From positions 2,480,001 to 2,544,000 of the forward strand of contig NZ_JARUBE010000003.1 in assembly GCF_029626035.1 (NCBI RefSeq): a stretch of DNA of 64,000 nt, written 5' to 3'. Of the stretch, positions 57,080 through 64,000 are shown in pieces (position 1 is the first letter of the stretch; each line of letters starts with the position of its first letter). The DNA comes from Micromonospora sp. WMMD980. Lineage in GTDB: Bacteria; Actinomycetota; Actinomycetes; Mycobacteriales; Micromonosporaceae. A program made the position numbers and the translations under genes. The notes under the pieces are model-generated. The model saw nothing but the letters and a program-made list of their open reading frames with translations, was not told the DNA's origin and ran no database searches.

Positions 57080-58549
57080 TCAGCCGCGGCGCAACCCGGC
57101 GACGGCCTCCCGCAGATCATCCTGGCCGATCGGGGCCGGTGGCGCACCCTCCGTGGCCTCCCGCAGCGCCTTGGCGAGTTGCACCCGGCGCAGCGCCTCG
57201 CGCAGGTCGGCGCCGGTGAGCCCGGCGGTGTCGGCGGCCAGGGCGACCGGGTCCACGTCGTCGGCGAACATCCGGAAGCCGGTACGCTCGTGCCGCTCGA
57301 TCAGCTCCCGGATCATCTTGCCGAGGATCTCCGCGCGGCCGGTCTCGTCCGGCGCCGGGATGGCGATCTTCAGGTCGAAGCGGCCGGAGCGGGTCAGCGA
57401 GGCGTCGACGCGGTGCGGGAAGTTGGTGGTGGCCACCACGATGACGTCGGGATTCTCCTCGAACAGCGTGTTCATCTCCTGCTTGAAGATGCCGGCGACG
57501 GCGTTCACCGCCTGGCTGGCCGCGTCGCCACCGGCGCCGGCGTAGCTGATGATCGAGTCGAACTCGTCGAAGAGCATCACGGTGGGCCGGCGGTAGCGGC
57601 GGGCGTCGCGGAAGATGCGTTTGATGTTGCGCTCGGAGCCGCCGAGGTACTTGTCCAGGATCTCCGGCGTGCGAATCTCCACGAAGTCCGCGCCGACCTC
57701 GTTGGCGAGCGCCCGGGCCAGCATGGTCTTGCCGGTGCCCGGCGGGCCGTACATCAGGATGCCCTGCGGCCGGCGCGCGCCCCAGCGGGCCATCGCCTGC
57801 GGGTGCCGGAACGACACCGCCACCTCGCGGAACCGGGCCACCACCTCGGCCAGGCCGCCGACCTGGTCGAGGGTCACCGTCTCGCTGCGCGGCGCGGCCA
57901 CCGCGACCGGTCGCCGACCCACCAGGTACGTGCGCCCGCGCAGCACGGTCGGCTCCACGTTGTCGCCGGCCAGTTCGCGTACCGCCTGGAGCAGCAGACC
58001 GAGCACGGCCCGCAGGTGTTCCGGTCCCACCTCGGCGCTGGGCACGTCGGCGCGGATGCGTACCGTGCCGTTGTCCTGCTCGACGCGGGGTCGCACGCCG
58101 GCGGCCTCGGCGGCGGCCAGCACCGCCCGGCCGGCCGGGTCACGCGGCGGCGCGACCAGGGCGGTGCCGGTGGGTCGCAACCCGAGCCGGCGGGACGCCT
58201 CGGCGGCCGCCCGGCCCACCACGGCGGCCGGTCCGTCGCCGCCGCGCGCGGCGAGCCGCTCGGCGAGCAGCAGGCCGACCGGCCCGGCCAGCCCGAGCGC
58301 GAGCAGGCCGGCCGGCGCGGCCTCCACCCGCAGGTACGCCTCGAAGCGGTGCACCGGCCGCCCGTCGTCGGTGTCGGTGCGCACGGTGCAGCGGACCTCC
58401 CGCACCGGAGCGGGGAAGCCCGCGCCGGCCAGCAGCTCCACCGGAGCGTCTCCGGCGGCGGCGAGCAGCCCGGCCGGATCGGTGATGCGCACCTCGGCGC
58501 CGAGCAGCGGCACCGACTCCTCGTCCGGCCGCACCTCGTACCCGGTCAT
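57080..58549 (-). CDS. AAA-family ATPase
   Basis: The 489 aa protein has an N-terminal region of about 225 residues without a known domain. A classic AAA module follows: Walker A MYGPPGTGKTMLARAL (about 280), Walker B VMLFDEFDSI, sensor 1 VVATTNFPH and the arginine-finger region RSGRFDLKIAIP. The C-terminal lid has LTGADLREALRRVQ. It resembles proteasome-type and CbxX/SpoVK-like single-ring remodelling ATPases. It starts with ATG 58549 after GAGGGGAGAGG. The protein target is unknown. Confidence 0.9.
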   Translation of the reverse strand: MTGYEVRPDEESVPLLGAEVRITDPAGLLAAAGDAPVELLAGAGFPAPVREVRCTVRTDTDDGRPVHRFEAYLRVEAAPAGLLALGLAGPVGLLLAERLAARGGDGPAAVVGRAAAEASRRLGLRPTGTALVAPPRDPAGRAVLAAAEAAGVRPRVEQDNGTVRIRADVPSAEVGPEHLRAVLGLLLQAVRELAGDNVEPTVLRGRTYLVGRRPVAVAAPRSETVTLDQVGGLAEVVARFREVAVSFRHPQAMARWGARRPQGILMYGPPGTGKTMLARALANEVGADFVEIRTPEILDKYLGGSERNIKRIFRDARRYRRPTVMLFDEFDSIISYAGAGGDAASQAVNAVAGIFKQEMNTLFEENPDVIVVATTNFPHRVDASLTRSGRFDLKIAIPAPDETGRAEILGKMIRELIERHERTGFRMFADDVDPVALAADTAGLTGADLREALRRVQLAKALREATEGAPPAPIGQDDLREAVAGLRRG

Positions 58550-58615
58550 GGGTCCTCTCCCCTCCCGGCGACGTCTGCACCGAGTCTCGCACCGCCCGGT
58601 CCGGGCGGCCACCGC

Positions 58616-59788
58616 TCAGCCCGCGTCGGCGAGCAGGCCGTCGACCAGCTCACGGGGCAGCCCGTGGGTGTCGTGCAGCCAGTGGTAGTCGTGCTCGGTC
58701 AGCGGGCCCCGCGCGCGGAGTCGGTCGACGAGCGGCCGGCCGCGTCGCAGCAGCTCGGCGAACCGGCGTTCCTCGTCGCACAGCGCCGCCCGCAGCGGGC
58801 CGGGGTCGACCGGCCGGCGGAACCGGCGCAGCGTGTCCACGTACGCGGACGGCGGCAGGTCACCCAGGCTCCGTGTCTCGTCGTCGCGCCACAGCACGGT
58901 CAGCGCGCGGCGCAGCAGCCGGCGCAGCACGTAGCCACGGCCGGTGTTGCCGGGGCGTACCCCGTCGGAGAGCACGACCACCGCGGAGCGCAGGTGGTCC
59001 GCGACCACGCGCAGGTCCGTCTCGGGCAGCTCCCACCGGTCGCGGACCGCGCCCACCCACGGGCGCAGCCCGTCGCCGGTGAACACTGACGTCTCGCCGC
59101 GCAGCACCATCTCCAGCCGCTCCAGCCCCATGCCGGTGTCGATGCTGGAGCGCGGCAGCGGCGTGAGCCGGCCGTCGGGGTGCCGGTGGTAGCGCATCTG
59201 CACGTGGTTCCACACCTCCACCCAGCGCTCGTCGCCGCTCGGGGTGCCGGTCGGCGGCCCGTCGCCGGTCCACACGAAGATCTCCGAGTCCGGCCCGCAC
59301 GGGCCGGTCGGACCGTTGGACCACCAGTTGTCCGCGCCGAGCGCCTCCACCGGCACGCCGAGCGCGGTCCACGTCTCCCGCGCGGTCTCGTCCGGGCCGA
59401 GCTGGTCGTCGCCGCCGAAGACGGTCGCGTGCAGCTTCTCCGGGGGGATGCGGTAGCCGCCGGTGAGCAGCTCGAAGCCCCAGCGCAGGCTGGTCGCGAT
59501 GTCGTAGTCACCCAGCGACCAGGAGCCGAGCATCTGGAACACGGTCAGGTGGGTGCGGTCGCCGACCTCGTCCAGGTCGGTGGTGCGCAGGCACCGCTGC
59601 ACGTTGACCAGGCGGCGTCCGCCCGGGTGCGGGCGCCCCAGCAGATACGGCGTGAGCGGATGCATGCCGGAGGTGGTGAACAGCACCGGGTCTCCGGGCG
59701 ACGGCACCAGGGAACTCTCCGGCGCGTCGGAGTGGCCCAGGCGGTGGTAGTGCTCGTCGAAGACGCGGACGATCTCGTCGGGTGTCAT
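58616..59788 (-). CDS. Stand-alone alanyl-tRNA synthetase-like protein
   Basis: The 390 aa protein matches only the class II aminoacylation core of AlaRS: LVNVQRCLRTTDLDEVGDRT, TVFQMLGSWSLGDY (motif 2 region) and DTGMGLERLEMVL (motif 3). Full AlaRS has about 880 residues with editing and C-Ala domains, which are absent here. The tail LLADAG is short. It could charge tRNA-Ala, or activate Ala or a related amino acid for another use. ATG 59788 follows GGAAGG. A leader peptide and hairpin precede it, suggesting control by alanine charging. Confidence 0.85.
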   Translation of the reverse strand: MTPDEIVRVFDEHYHRLGHSDAPESSLVPSPGDPVLFTTSGMHPLTPYLLGRPHPGGRRLVNVQRCLRTTDLDEVGDRTHLTVFQMLGSWSLGDYDIATSLRWGFELLTGGYRIPPEKLHATVFGGDDQLGPDETARETWTALGVPVEALGADNWWSNGPTGPCGPDSEIFVWTGDGPPTGTPSGDERWVEVWNHVQMRYHRHPDGRLTPLPRSSIDTGMGLERLEMVLRGETSVFTGDGLRPWVGAVRDRWELPETDLRVVADHLRSAVVVLSDGVRPGNTGRGYVLRRLLRRALTVLWRDDETRSLGDLPPSAYVDTLRRFRRPVDPGPLRAALCDEERRFAELLRRGRPLVDRLRARGPLTEHDYHWLHDTHGLPRELVDGLLADAG

Positions 59789-59849
59789 GGCGGGTGCCTT
59801 CCGGGTACGGGCGTCCGGACGGTCCGCGCAACGGTGGCGTGACACGACG

Positions 59850-59880
59850 ACGCCGGCGGACCGTTTCCGGTCGCCGGCGT
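59850..59880 (-). promoter_or_regulatory. GNRA-capped hairpin in the alaS-like leader
   Basis: On the minus strand ACGCCGGCG pairs with CGCCGGCGT, inside it ACCG pairs with CGGT, and the loop is GAAA, with one bulged base. It begins 14 nt after the leader peptide stop and ends about 60 nt before the synthetase-like start. It fits an attenuator stem. Confidence 0.6.
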
Positions 59881-59894
59881 GGGGTTGGGGCAGG

Positions 59895-59963
59895 TCAGGC
59901 GGCGGCAACCGGCGAGCGGAAAGCTCGCGCGGCCGCGGCGGTCATCTGTCGCCTGCTCTGCAT
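59895..59963 (-). CDS. Alanine-rich leader peptide
   Basis: The 22-codon frame begins MQSRRQMTAAAARAF and ends in AAA-stop; 8 of 22 residues are Ala and another run of three closes it. A TAGCGT box six bases before the ATG indicates a leaderless transcript, the same promoter layout used by true genes here. A stable hairpin and then an alanyl-tRNA-synthetase-like gene follow. By analogy with amino-acid operons, stalling at Ala codons would alter folding of the hairpin. This is inference from position and composition. Confidence 0.6.
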   Translation of the reverse strand: MQSRRQMTAAAARAFRSPVAAA

Positions 59964-59969
59964 GCCCCC

Positions 59970-59975
59970 ACGCTA
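59970..59975 (-). promoter_or_regulatory. -10 box for the leaderless leader transcript
   Basis: TAGCGT on the minus strand lies 6 nt before the leader ATG at 59963. Confidence 0.6.
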
Positions 59976-60030
59976 ACCCACCCGTTCTCCAGCCGCCCAC
60001 CCCTTTCCCGGGCGTCGGGGCGGTGACGGC

Positions 60031-61518
60031 TCAGGGGAGGGGGGTGAGCAGGTCGCGGTAGAGGGCGTCCAGGCGGTCGGCCTGGGACTCCCAGGTCCAG
60101 CTGGGCAGCGGCGAGTTCGGGCCGTCGTAGGCGGCGCGGTAGCGGGCCGGGTCGGCGAGCACCGCCCGGACCGCGCGGGCCAGGTCGGCGGTGTCCCGGG
60201 CGCGGAAGACCTCACCCTGGCCGGTGGCCCGGACCGTGTCGGCCATGGTGCGGACGTCGCTGACCACGATCGGCAGCCGCGCGTGCGCGTACTCGAAGAA
60301 CTTGGTGATCAACGCGATCTCGTGGTTGGGCCAGTGGTGCAGCGGGATGAGCCCGACGTCGGCGGTGGCGAGGAACGCGACGAGCTGCCGGTGCGGCACG
60401 TACGGCAGCACGTGCACCCGCTCGACGACGCCGTGGCGGGCGGCGCGGGCGACGACCTGCCGGACGTAGGCGGCGTCCGGGTCGGCGACGACCAGGGCAA
60501 GGTGTACGCCGGGCAGCCGGGGCAACGCCTCGACCACGGTGTCCACGCCACGCTGTTCGGCCATCGCCCCGCTGTAGACCAGCAAGGGGGTGTCGGCGGC
60601 CACACCGCAGCGGGCCCGCAGGTCGGGTGCGGGCCCGCCGGCCGGCCGTTCCTCGGCGGCTACCAATGCGGTTCGAGCGGCGGGACCGGCAGTGGCCACG
60701 CGTGCCGGCGCGGCGATCGGGGCGTTGAGCACGACGGTGGGGCGCGCCGGCAGGTCGTGGTCGCGGACCAGCAGGTCGGCGAGCGTGTCGGAGACGGTGA
60801 CGACCGCGTCGGCGTGGCCGACGTACTCGCGGACGTAGCCCAGGTGCGCGGGCAGCCAGCGGGCGTTGTCGCGACGGGGCCGGGCGCCCGGCAGCCACTC
60901 GTGCGCGTCCCAGACCAGCCGCACGACGTGTCCCCGCGCACGGGCGCGGTCGACCGCGCGGGCGGCCACGCCGAGCATCCGGAAGTCGTGTGCGTGGACC
61001 AGGTCGGGACGCAGCTCGTCGACGACCGGGCCGGCGACGCGTTCGTAGTTCCAGAGCCCGGGCTCCAGCCGGCGCCAGGCCCGGTCGCCGAGGCGAGCCC
61101 GCCAGTAGCGGACCTGGGCGTGCTCCAGCGGTCGGCGGGCCAGCCGGGCCACCCGCAACGGCAGGCCGCCCCGCGCCACCAGCCGGCCCCGCAGGCCGGA
61201 GCCGCGCGGGCCGCGTACACCGGCGGGGGGACCCGACGCGCCGGCCTCCCCGGTGCCCTCGCCGCGTGGATCGCTCGCGTCGGCGGGGAGGAGGCGGGGC
61301 GCGTCCAGCGGCAGCACGCGTACCTCGGCGTCGCCGAGCTGCCAGCGGCGCTCGGTCTCGGTGCGGGCGCAGCCGAGGAGGGTGACGTGCCAGCCGGCGT
61401 CGGCGGCGGACCGGGCGGCCTTCTGCACCCGCGAGTCACCCTCGACCGCGTTGTCGACGAGCATCACCACCCGCCGGCCGGCGGCCGGCGGCGGCGCGGC
61501 GTCCCGCGGCATCGGCAT
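60031..61518 (-). CDS. Glycosyltransferase family 4 (GT-B fold)
   Basis: The 495 aa protein has an N-terminal Rossmann domain (RRVVMLVDNAVEGDSRVQKAA, LVHAHDFRMLGVAA, VWDAHEWLPGARP) and a C-terminal donor-binding domain with LLVYSGAMAEQRGVDTVVEAL, HVLPYVPHRQLVAFLATADVG and LITKFFEYAHARLPIVVSDV. That C-terminal FEYAHARLP-type segment is the nucleotide-sugar site of GT4-like proteins. It likely builds a surface polysaccharide or glycoconjugate; the donor is unknown. ATG 61518 has TACACT seven bases upstream. Confidence 0.9.
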   Translation of the reverse strand: MPMPRDAAPPPAAGRRVVMLVDNAVEGDSRVQKAARSAADAGWHVTLLGCARTETERRWQLGDAEVRVLPLDAPRLLPADASDPRGEGTGEAGASGPPAGVRGPRGSGLRGRLVARGGLPLRVARLARRPLEHAQVRYWRARLGDRAWRRLEPGLWNYERVAGPVVDELRPDLVHAHDFRMLGVAARAVDRARARGHVVRLVWDAHEWLPGARPRRDNARWLPAHLGYVREYVGHADAVVTVSDTLADLLVRDHDLPARPTVVLNAPIAAPARVATAGPAARTALVAAEERPAGGPAPDLRARCGVAADTPLLVYSGAMAEQRGVDTVVEALPRLPGVHLALVVADPDAAYVRQVVARAARHGVVERVHVLPYVPHRQLVAFLATADVGLIPLHHWPNHEIALITKFFEYAHARLPIVVSDVRTMADTVRATGQGEVFRARDTADLARAVRAVLADPARYRAAYDGPNSPLPSWTWESQADRLDALYRDLLTPLP

Positions 61519-61525
61519 GGGCGCG

Positions 61526-61531
61526 AGTGTA
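61526..61531 (-). promoter_or_regulatory. -10 box for a leaderless transcript (glycosyltransferase)
   Basis: TACACT on the minus strand lies 7 nt before ATG 61518. Confidence 0.55.
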
Positions 61532-61638
61532 CGGGGACACGGGACCGGCTCGACAACCACGAAAAGCGGTCTGAGCTGCGAGGACACCGAGTGTGCGGGC
61601 GCCGGTGGGGGGAAGTTCACCGGCCGTGCACGTGCCGG

Positions 61639-62778
61639 TCAGGCGGCGCCGGAGGGGACCAGCGGGCCCGGCGCGACCGGCTGCCGGCGGTCCCGGCGGT
61701 TGGGCAGCGACAGGCGGATGACCTTCCACCAGGCGGAGGCGACCTGCTTGGGCAGCGGGCCGGTGGTGTAGCGCAGCCCGTACCTGTCGAACAGCGCCCG
61801 GACCTGCGGGGCGATCTCCTGGTAGCGGTTGCTCGGCAGGTCGGGGAAGAGGTGGTGCTCGATCTGGAAGGACAGGTTCCCGGTCATGATGTGCAGCAGG
61901 CGGGGGCCGCTGATGTTGGCCGAGCCGAGCATCTGCCGCAGGTACCACTCGCCGCGCGTCTCGCCCTCGATGGAGGTCTTCTCGAACGTCTCCACGCCGT
62001 TCGGGAAGTGCCCGCACATGATCACCGAGTGGCTCCACACGTTGCGGATCAGGTTGGCGGTGAACGTGGCGGCGAGCGTGGACAGGAACGACGGGCCGGA
62101 GAGCAGCGGGTGGACCACATAGTCCTTGAGCACCTGGCGGCGGATCTTGCGGCCGACCGCCTTCGCCTTGGCCCGGAACGTCGGGTCCTTGAGCCGCTTC
62201 TGCTTGAGGTGGTCGCCCAGCTCCATGTCGTAGGCGGCGATGCCGTACTCGAAGAAGGCGGCGTTGAGCAGGTTCCACACCGGCTGGCCCAGGTGCATCG
62301 GGTGCCACGGCTGGTCCTCGTCGACGCGCATGATCCCGTACCCGAGGTCGTTGTCCTTGCCGACCACGTTGGTGTAGCGGTGGTGCAGCTCGTTGTGCGA
62401 CTGCTTCCACTGGTCCGCCGGGGAGACGTGGTCCCAGTCCCAGGTGGTGGAGTGGATCTTCGGGTCACGCATCCAGTCCCACTGACCGTGCAGGACGTTG
62501 TGCCCGATCTCCATGTTGTCGAGGATCTTGGCGATCGACAGGCCGGCCGTGCCGACGATCCAGGCCGGCGGGAACAGCGAGAACAGCAGCACCGCGCGAC
62601 TGCTGATCTCCAGCGTCCGCTGGGTCTTGATCACCTTGCGGATGTAGCGGGCGTCCCGCTCCCCCCGGTCGGCGATCACCCGGTCCCGGATCGCGTCCAG
62701 CTCCTTGCCGATGATCTCGATGTCCTCGGCGCTCAGGTGGGCGATCGGGTTGTCGGCCTTCTTCTGGATCACGGTCAC
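61639..62778 (-). CDS. Acyl-CoA/fatty acid desaturase, membrane di-iron type
   Basis: The 379 aa protein has the three His boxes of delta-9-type desaturases: GHNVLHGQW (about 93), HNELHHRYTN (about 128) and QIEHHLFPDLP (about 313), with hydrophobic stretches SRAVLLFSLFPPAWIVGTAG and FLSTLAATFTANLI. It resembles the mycobacterial DesA3-type stearoyl-CoA desaturase. The GTG start at 62778 lies 12 nt after the stop of the oxidoreductase that should supply its electrons, so they form one operon. It sets membrane lipid unsaturation. Confidence 0.92.
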   Translation of the reverse strand: MTVIQKKADNPIAHLSAEDIEIIGKELDAIRDRVIADRGERDARYIRKVIKTQRTLEISSRAVLLFSLFPPAWIVGTAGLSIAKILDNMEIGHNVLHGQWDWMRDPKIHSTTWDWDHVSPADQWKQSHNELHHRYTNVVGKDNDLGYGIMRVDEDQPWHPMHLGQPVWNLLNAAFFEYGIAAYDMELGDHLKQKRLKDPTFRAKAKAVGRKIRRQVLKDYVVHPLLSGPSFLSTLAATFTANLIRNVWSHSVIMCGHFPNGVETFEKTSIEGETRGEWYLRQMLGSANISGPRLLHIMTGNLSFQIEHHLFPDLPSNRYQEIAPQVRALFDRYGLRYTTGPLPKQVASAWWKVIRLSLPNRRDRRQPVAPGPLVPSGAA

Positions 62779-62790
62779 GTCGGTGGCTCC

Positions 62791-63882
62791 TCAGAGTTCG
62801 ATGTCGCAGGTACCGGCGGCCGCCGAGACGCAGGTCTGGATCCGTACGCCGTCACCCGGCACGGCCGTGGTCACGTCGCCGTTGCGCAGGTCGCGTACCG
62901 CGCCCTGGCGCAGCGGCACGACGCAGCCGTAACAGATCCCCATCCGGCAGCCCGAGGGCATGAGCACCCCCGCGCTCTCCCCCGCGTCGAGCAGGGTGGT
63001 GGCGCCGTCGGCCTCGACGGTCACCCCCGCCCCGGTGAAGGTCACCGTGCCGCCGTCGCCCGGCGTAATCACCGTAGGACGGAACCGCTCGGTGTGCAGC
63101 AGATCGTCCGCGCCCCGGGCCGCCCAGTGCGCCTCGGCGGCGTCGAGCAGTCCGAGCGGCCCGCACGCCCAGGTGTGCCGCTGCGCGTGGTCGGGTACGA
63201 GGTCGTCCAGCTCGGTCACGTCGAGCAGGCCGGAGGTGTCGGTGTGCCGCTCGACCAGGCGTACCGCGCCGCGCTCGGCCAGCGCCCGCAGCTCCGCGCC
63301 GAAGATGACGTCGTCGCGGGTGGGCGCCGAGTGCACGAGCACCACGTCGGCGCGTTCGGTGAGCCCGGCGCGCAGCATCCCCATGACCGGGGTGATGCCG
63401 CTGCCGGCGGTCAGGAAGAGGACCCGCTCAGGGGTGGCCGTGGGCAGCACGAATTCGCCCTGGGCCTGGTCGAGCTGGACGATCGTGCCGGGTCGGATCC
63501 GGCGGACCAGGTGGTTGCTGACCTTGCCGTCCGGGATCGCCTTCACGGTCACCGCGATCCGGCCGTCCGCCGCGCCCGGCGGCGAGGTGAGCGAGTACGC
63601 GCGCCACTGGCGTACCCCGTCGACGTCCACCCCCAGGCGCACGTACTGCCCCGGCAGGTGGCCCAACCAGCTGCGCCCCGGTTGGATCACCAGCGTCGCC
63701 GCGTCCCGGGTCTCCGGGCGGACGGCGACGATCCGCCCGCGCAGCGGGGCACCCGCGCGCAGCGGCGCGACCATGTCGAGATAGTCGTCCGGCAGCAGCG
63801 GGGTGGTGACCGTGCCGGCCAGCCGCAGCAGCCTGTCCCGGAAGGAGACCTTCTGGGAGCGGCGGGGCGCAGTTGTGGTCAT
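62791..63882 (-). CDS. Ferredoxin-NADP reductase-like protein with C-terminal 2Fe-2S domain
   Basis: The 363 aa protein is the electron donor of the desaturase. Its FAD domain has QYVRLGVDVDGVRQWRAYSLTS, its NAD domain has FLTAGSGITPVMGML and TWACGPLGLLDA, and the C-terminal plant-type 2Fe-2S domain has CRMGICYGC and QTCVSAAAG. The order FAD-NAD-2Fe-2S matches the Rv3230c-type reductase of mycobacterial desaturase systems. ATG 63882 starts it and its promoter faces a divergent gene. No regulator is visible except the start of the next gene. Confidence 0.92.
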   Translation of the reverse strand: MTTTAPRRSQKVSFRDRLLRLAGTVTTPLLPDDYLDMVAPLRAGAPLRGRIVAVRPETRDAATLVIQPGRSWLGHLPGQYVRLGVDVDGVRQWRAYSLTSPPGAADGRIAVTVKAIPDGKVSNHLVRRIRPGTIVQLDQAQGEFVLPTATPERVLFLTAGSGITPVMGMLRAGLTERADVVLVHSAPTRDDVIFGAELRALAERGAVRLVERHTDTSGLLDVTELDDLVPDHAQRHTWACGPLGLLDAAEAHWAARGADDLLHTERFRPTVITPGDGGTVTFTGAGVTVEADGATTLLDAGESAGVLMPSGCRMGICYGCVVPLRQGAVRDLRNGDVTTAVPGDGVRIQTCVSAAAGTCDIEL

Positions 63883-63967
63883 ATGACCAGCGTGGCCGCG
63901 TAATCGCATAACATCTTGACCGACAAAGGTGAAACGGTCACGGGTTTTTGTTCGGAGGGAACAACAG
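63883..63967. promoter_or_regulatory. Divergent promoter region of the desaturase operon
   Basis: This 85-bp AT-richer gap separates the reductase gene from a divergent gene starting at 63968. It includes TTGACC and GGTCAC-like elements but I cannot define promoter boxes with confidence. Confidence 0.4.
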
Positions 63968-64000
63968 ATGTCGCAGCAGGCCGGGACCGGGCAGCGCGCC
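63968..64000 (+). CDS. Start of a divergent gene (partial)
   Basis: ATG 63968 with GGAGGG nine bases upstream opens a frame (MSQQAGTGQRA) that runs off the right edge. Only 11 codons are visible. In mycobacteria the matching position near desaturase operons holds a regulator, but nothing in these 11 codons identifies one. Confidence 0.5.
   Translation, partial: MSQQAGTGQRA

Noticed and set aside
60283..63903. Plus-strand open frame of over 1200 codons
   Set aside because: It is antisense to the glycosyltransferase, desaturase and reductase genes, is rich in Arg/Gly/Val repeats, and exists only because high GC removes stop codons.

Overview
The window is very GC-rich (around 72-74% in most genes) and reads as an actinomycete chromosome, most likely Micromonosporaceae. 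The supporting signs are GTG/TTG starts, many promoters of the form TANNNT placed 6-7 nt before the start codon (leaderless mRNAs), an EccB type VII secretion protein, a mycothiol-isomerase-like fold protein, an F420-type (Ddn-like) protein and mycobacterial-style fatty acid desaturase/reductase genes. The family assignment is inference; there is no rRNA or tRNA in the window to test it. No CRISPR array, insertion sequence or tRNA was found.

Region 1 (1-15.1 kb, minus strand) is a biosynthetic operon of five genes read right to left. It encodes A-PCP-KS (11588-15079), thioesterase fused to a LanB-type domain (8445-11591), a second LanB-type protein (6142-8448), A-PCP-C-PCP (2645-6145) and KS-AT running off the left edge (1-2608). 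The first three junctions are GTGA overlaps. A split NRPS-PKS line carrying two tandem tRNA-dependent glutamylation-type LanB domains, with no precursor peptide, LanC or elimination domain in view, is the most unusual system in the window.

Region 2 (15.3-28.5 kb) holds a DUF2267 protein, a structured intergenic repeat, a DinB/MDMPI-like protein, a molybdopterin oxidoreductase, a CBS-BON protein, and two divergent sugar operons. One encodes glucosylglycerate hydrolase-like, TIM-barrel epimerase and zinc dehydrogenase proteins, with two of the three genes frameshifted. The other encodes an ABC importer without an ATPase. A palindromic operator lies between them. A methyltransferase and an orphan EccB follow.

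Region 3 (28.6-32.0 kb) is a compact persulfide-response regulon: a CstR-type repressor, persulfide dioxygenase-rhodanese fusion, membrane rhodanese and TauE exporter, with two matching palindromic operators.

Region 4 (32-53.9 kb) is mixed housekeeping and accessory genes. It contains methyltransferases, an acyl-CoA synthetase behind a 30-bp palindrome, an ABC-2 exporter with a two-component system damaged by a deletion, an AlkZ-like protein, LysR/MFS, acetyltransferases, an APH-like kinase, a decayed DUF4240/sulfotransferase pair, small zinc-ribbon-like proteins and an XRE regulator.

Region 5 (53.9-55.9 kb) is a clearly lower-GC insertion carrying a frameshifted AIPR-family phage-defence gene. 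Region 6 (55.9-64 kb) has an internally deleted acyl-CoA dehydrogenase, an AAA ATPase, a stand-alone alanyl-tRNA-synthetase-like protein preceded by an Ala-rich leader peptide and a GNRA-capped hairpin, a glycosyltransferase, and a desaturase with its ferredoxin-type reductase.

At least eight reading-frame lesions occur: homopolymer indels, a 7-bp duplication and two microhomology deletions. This is far above expectation for a finished functional chromosome. They may be sequencing or assembly errors, so calls of pseudogene status are provisional.
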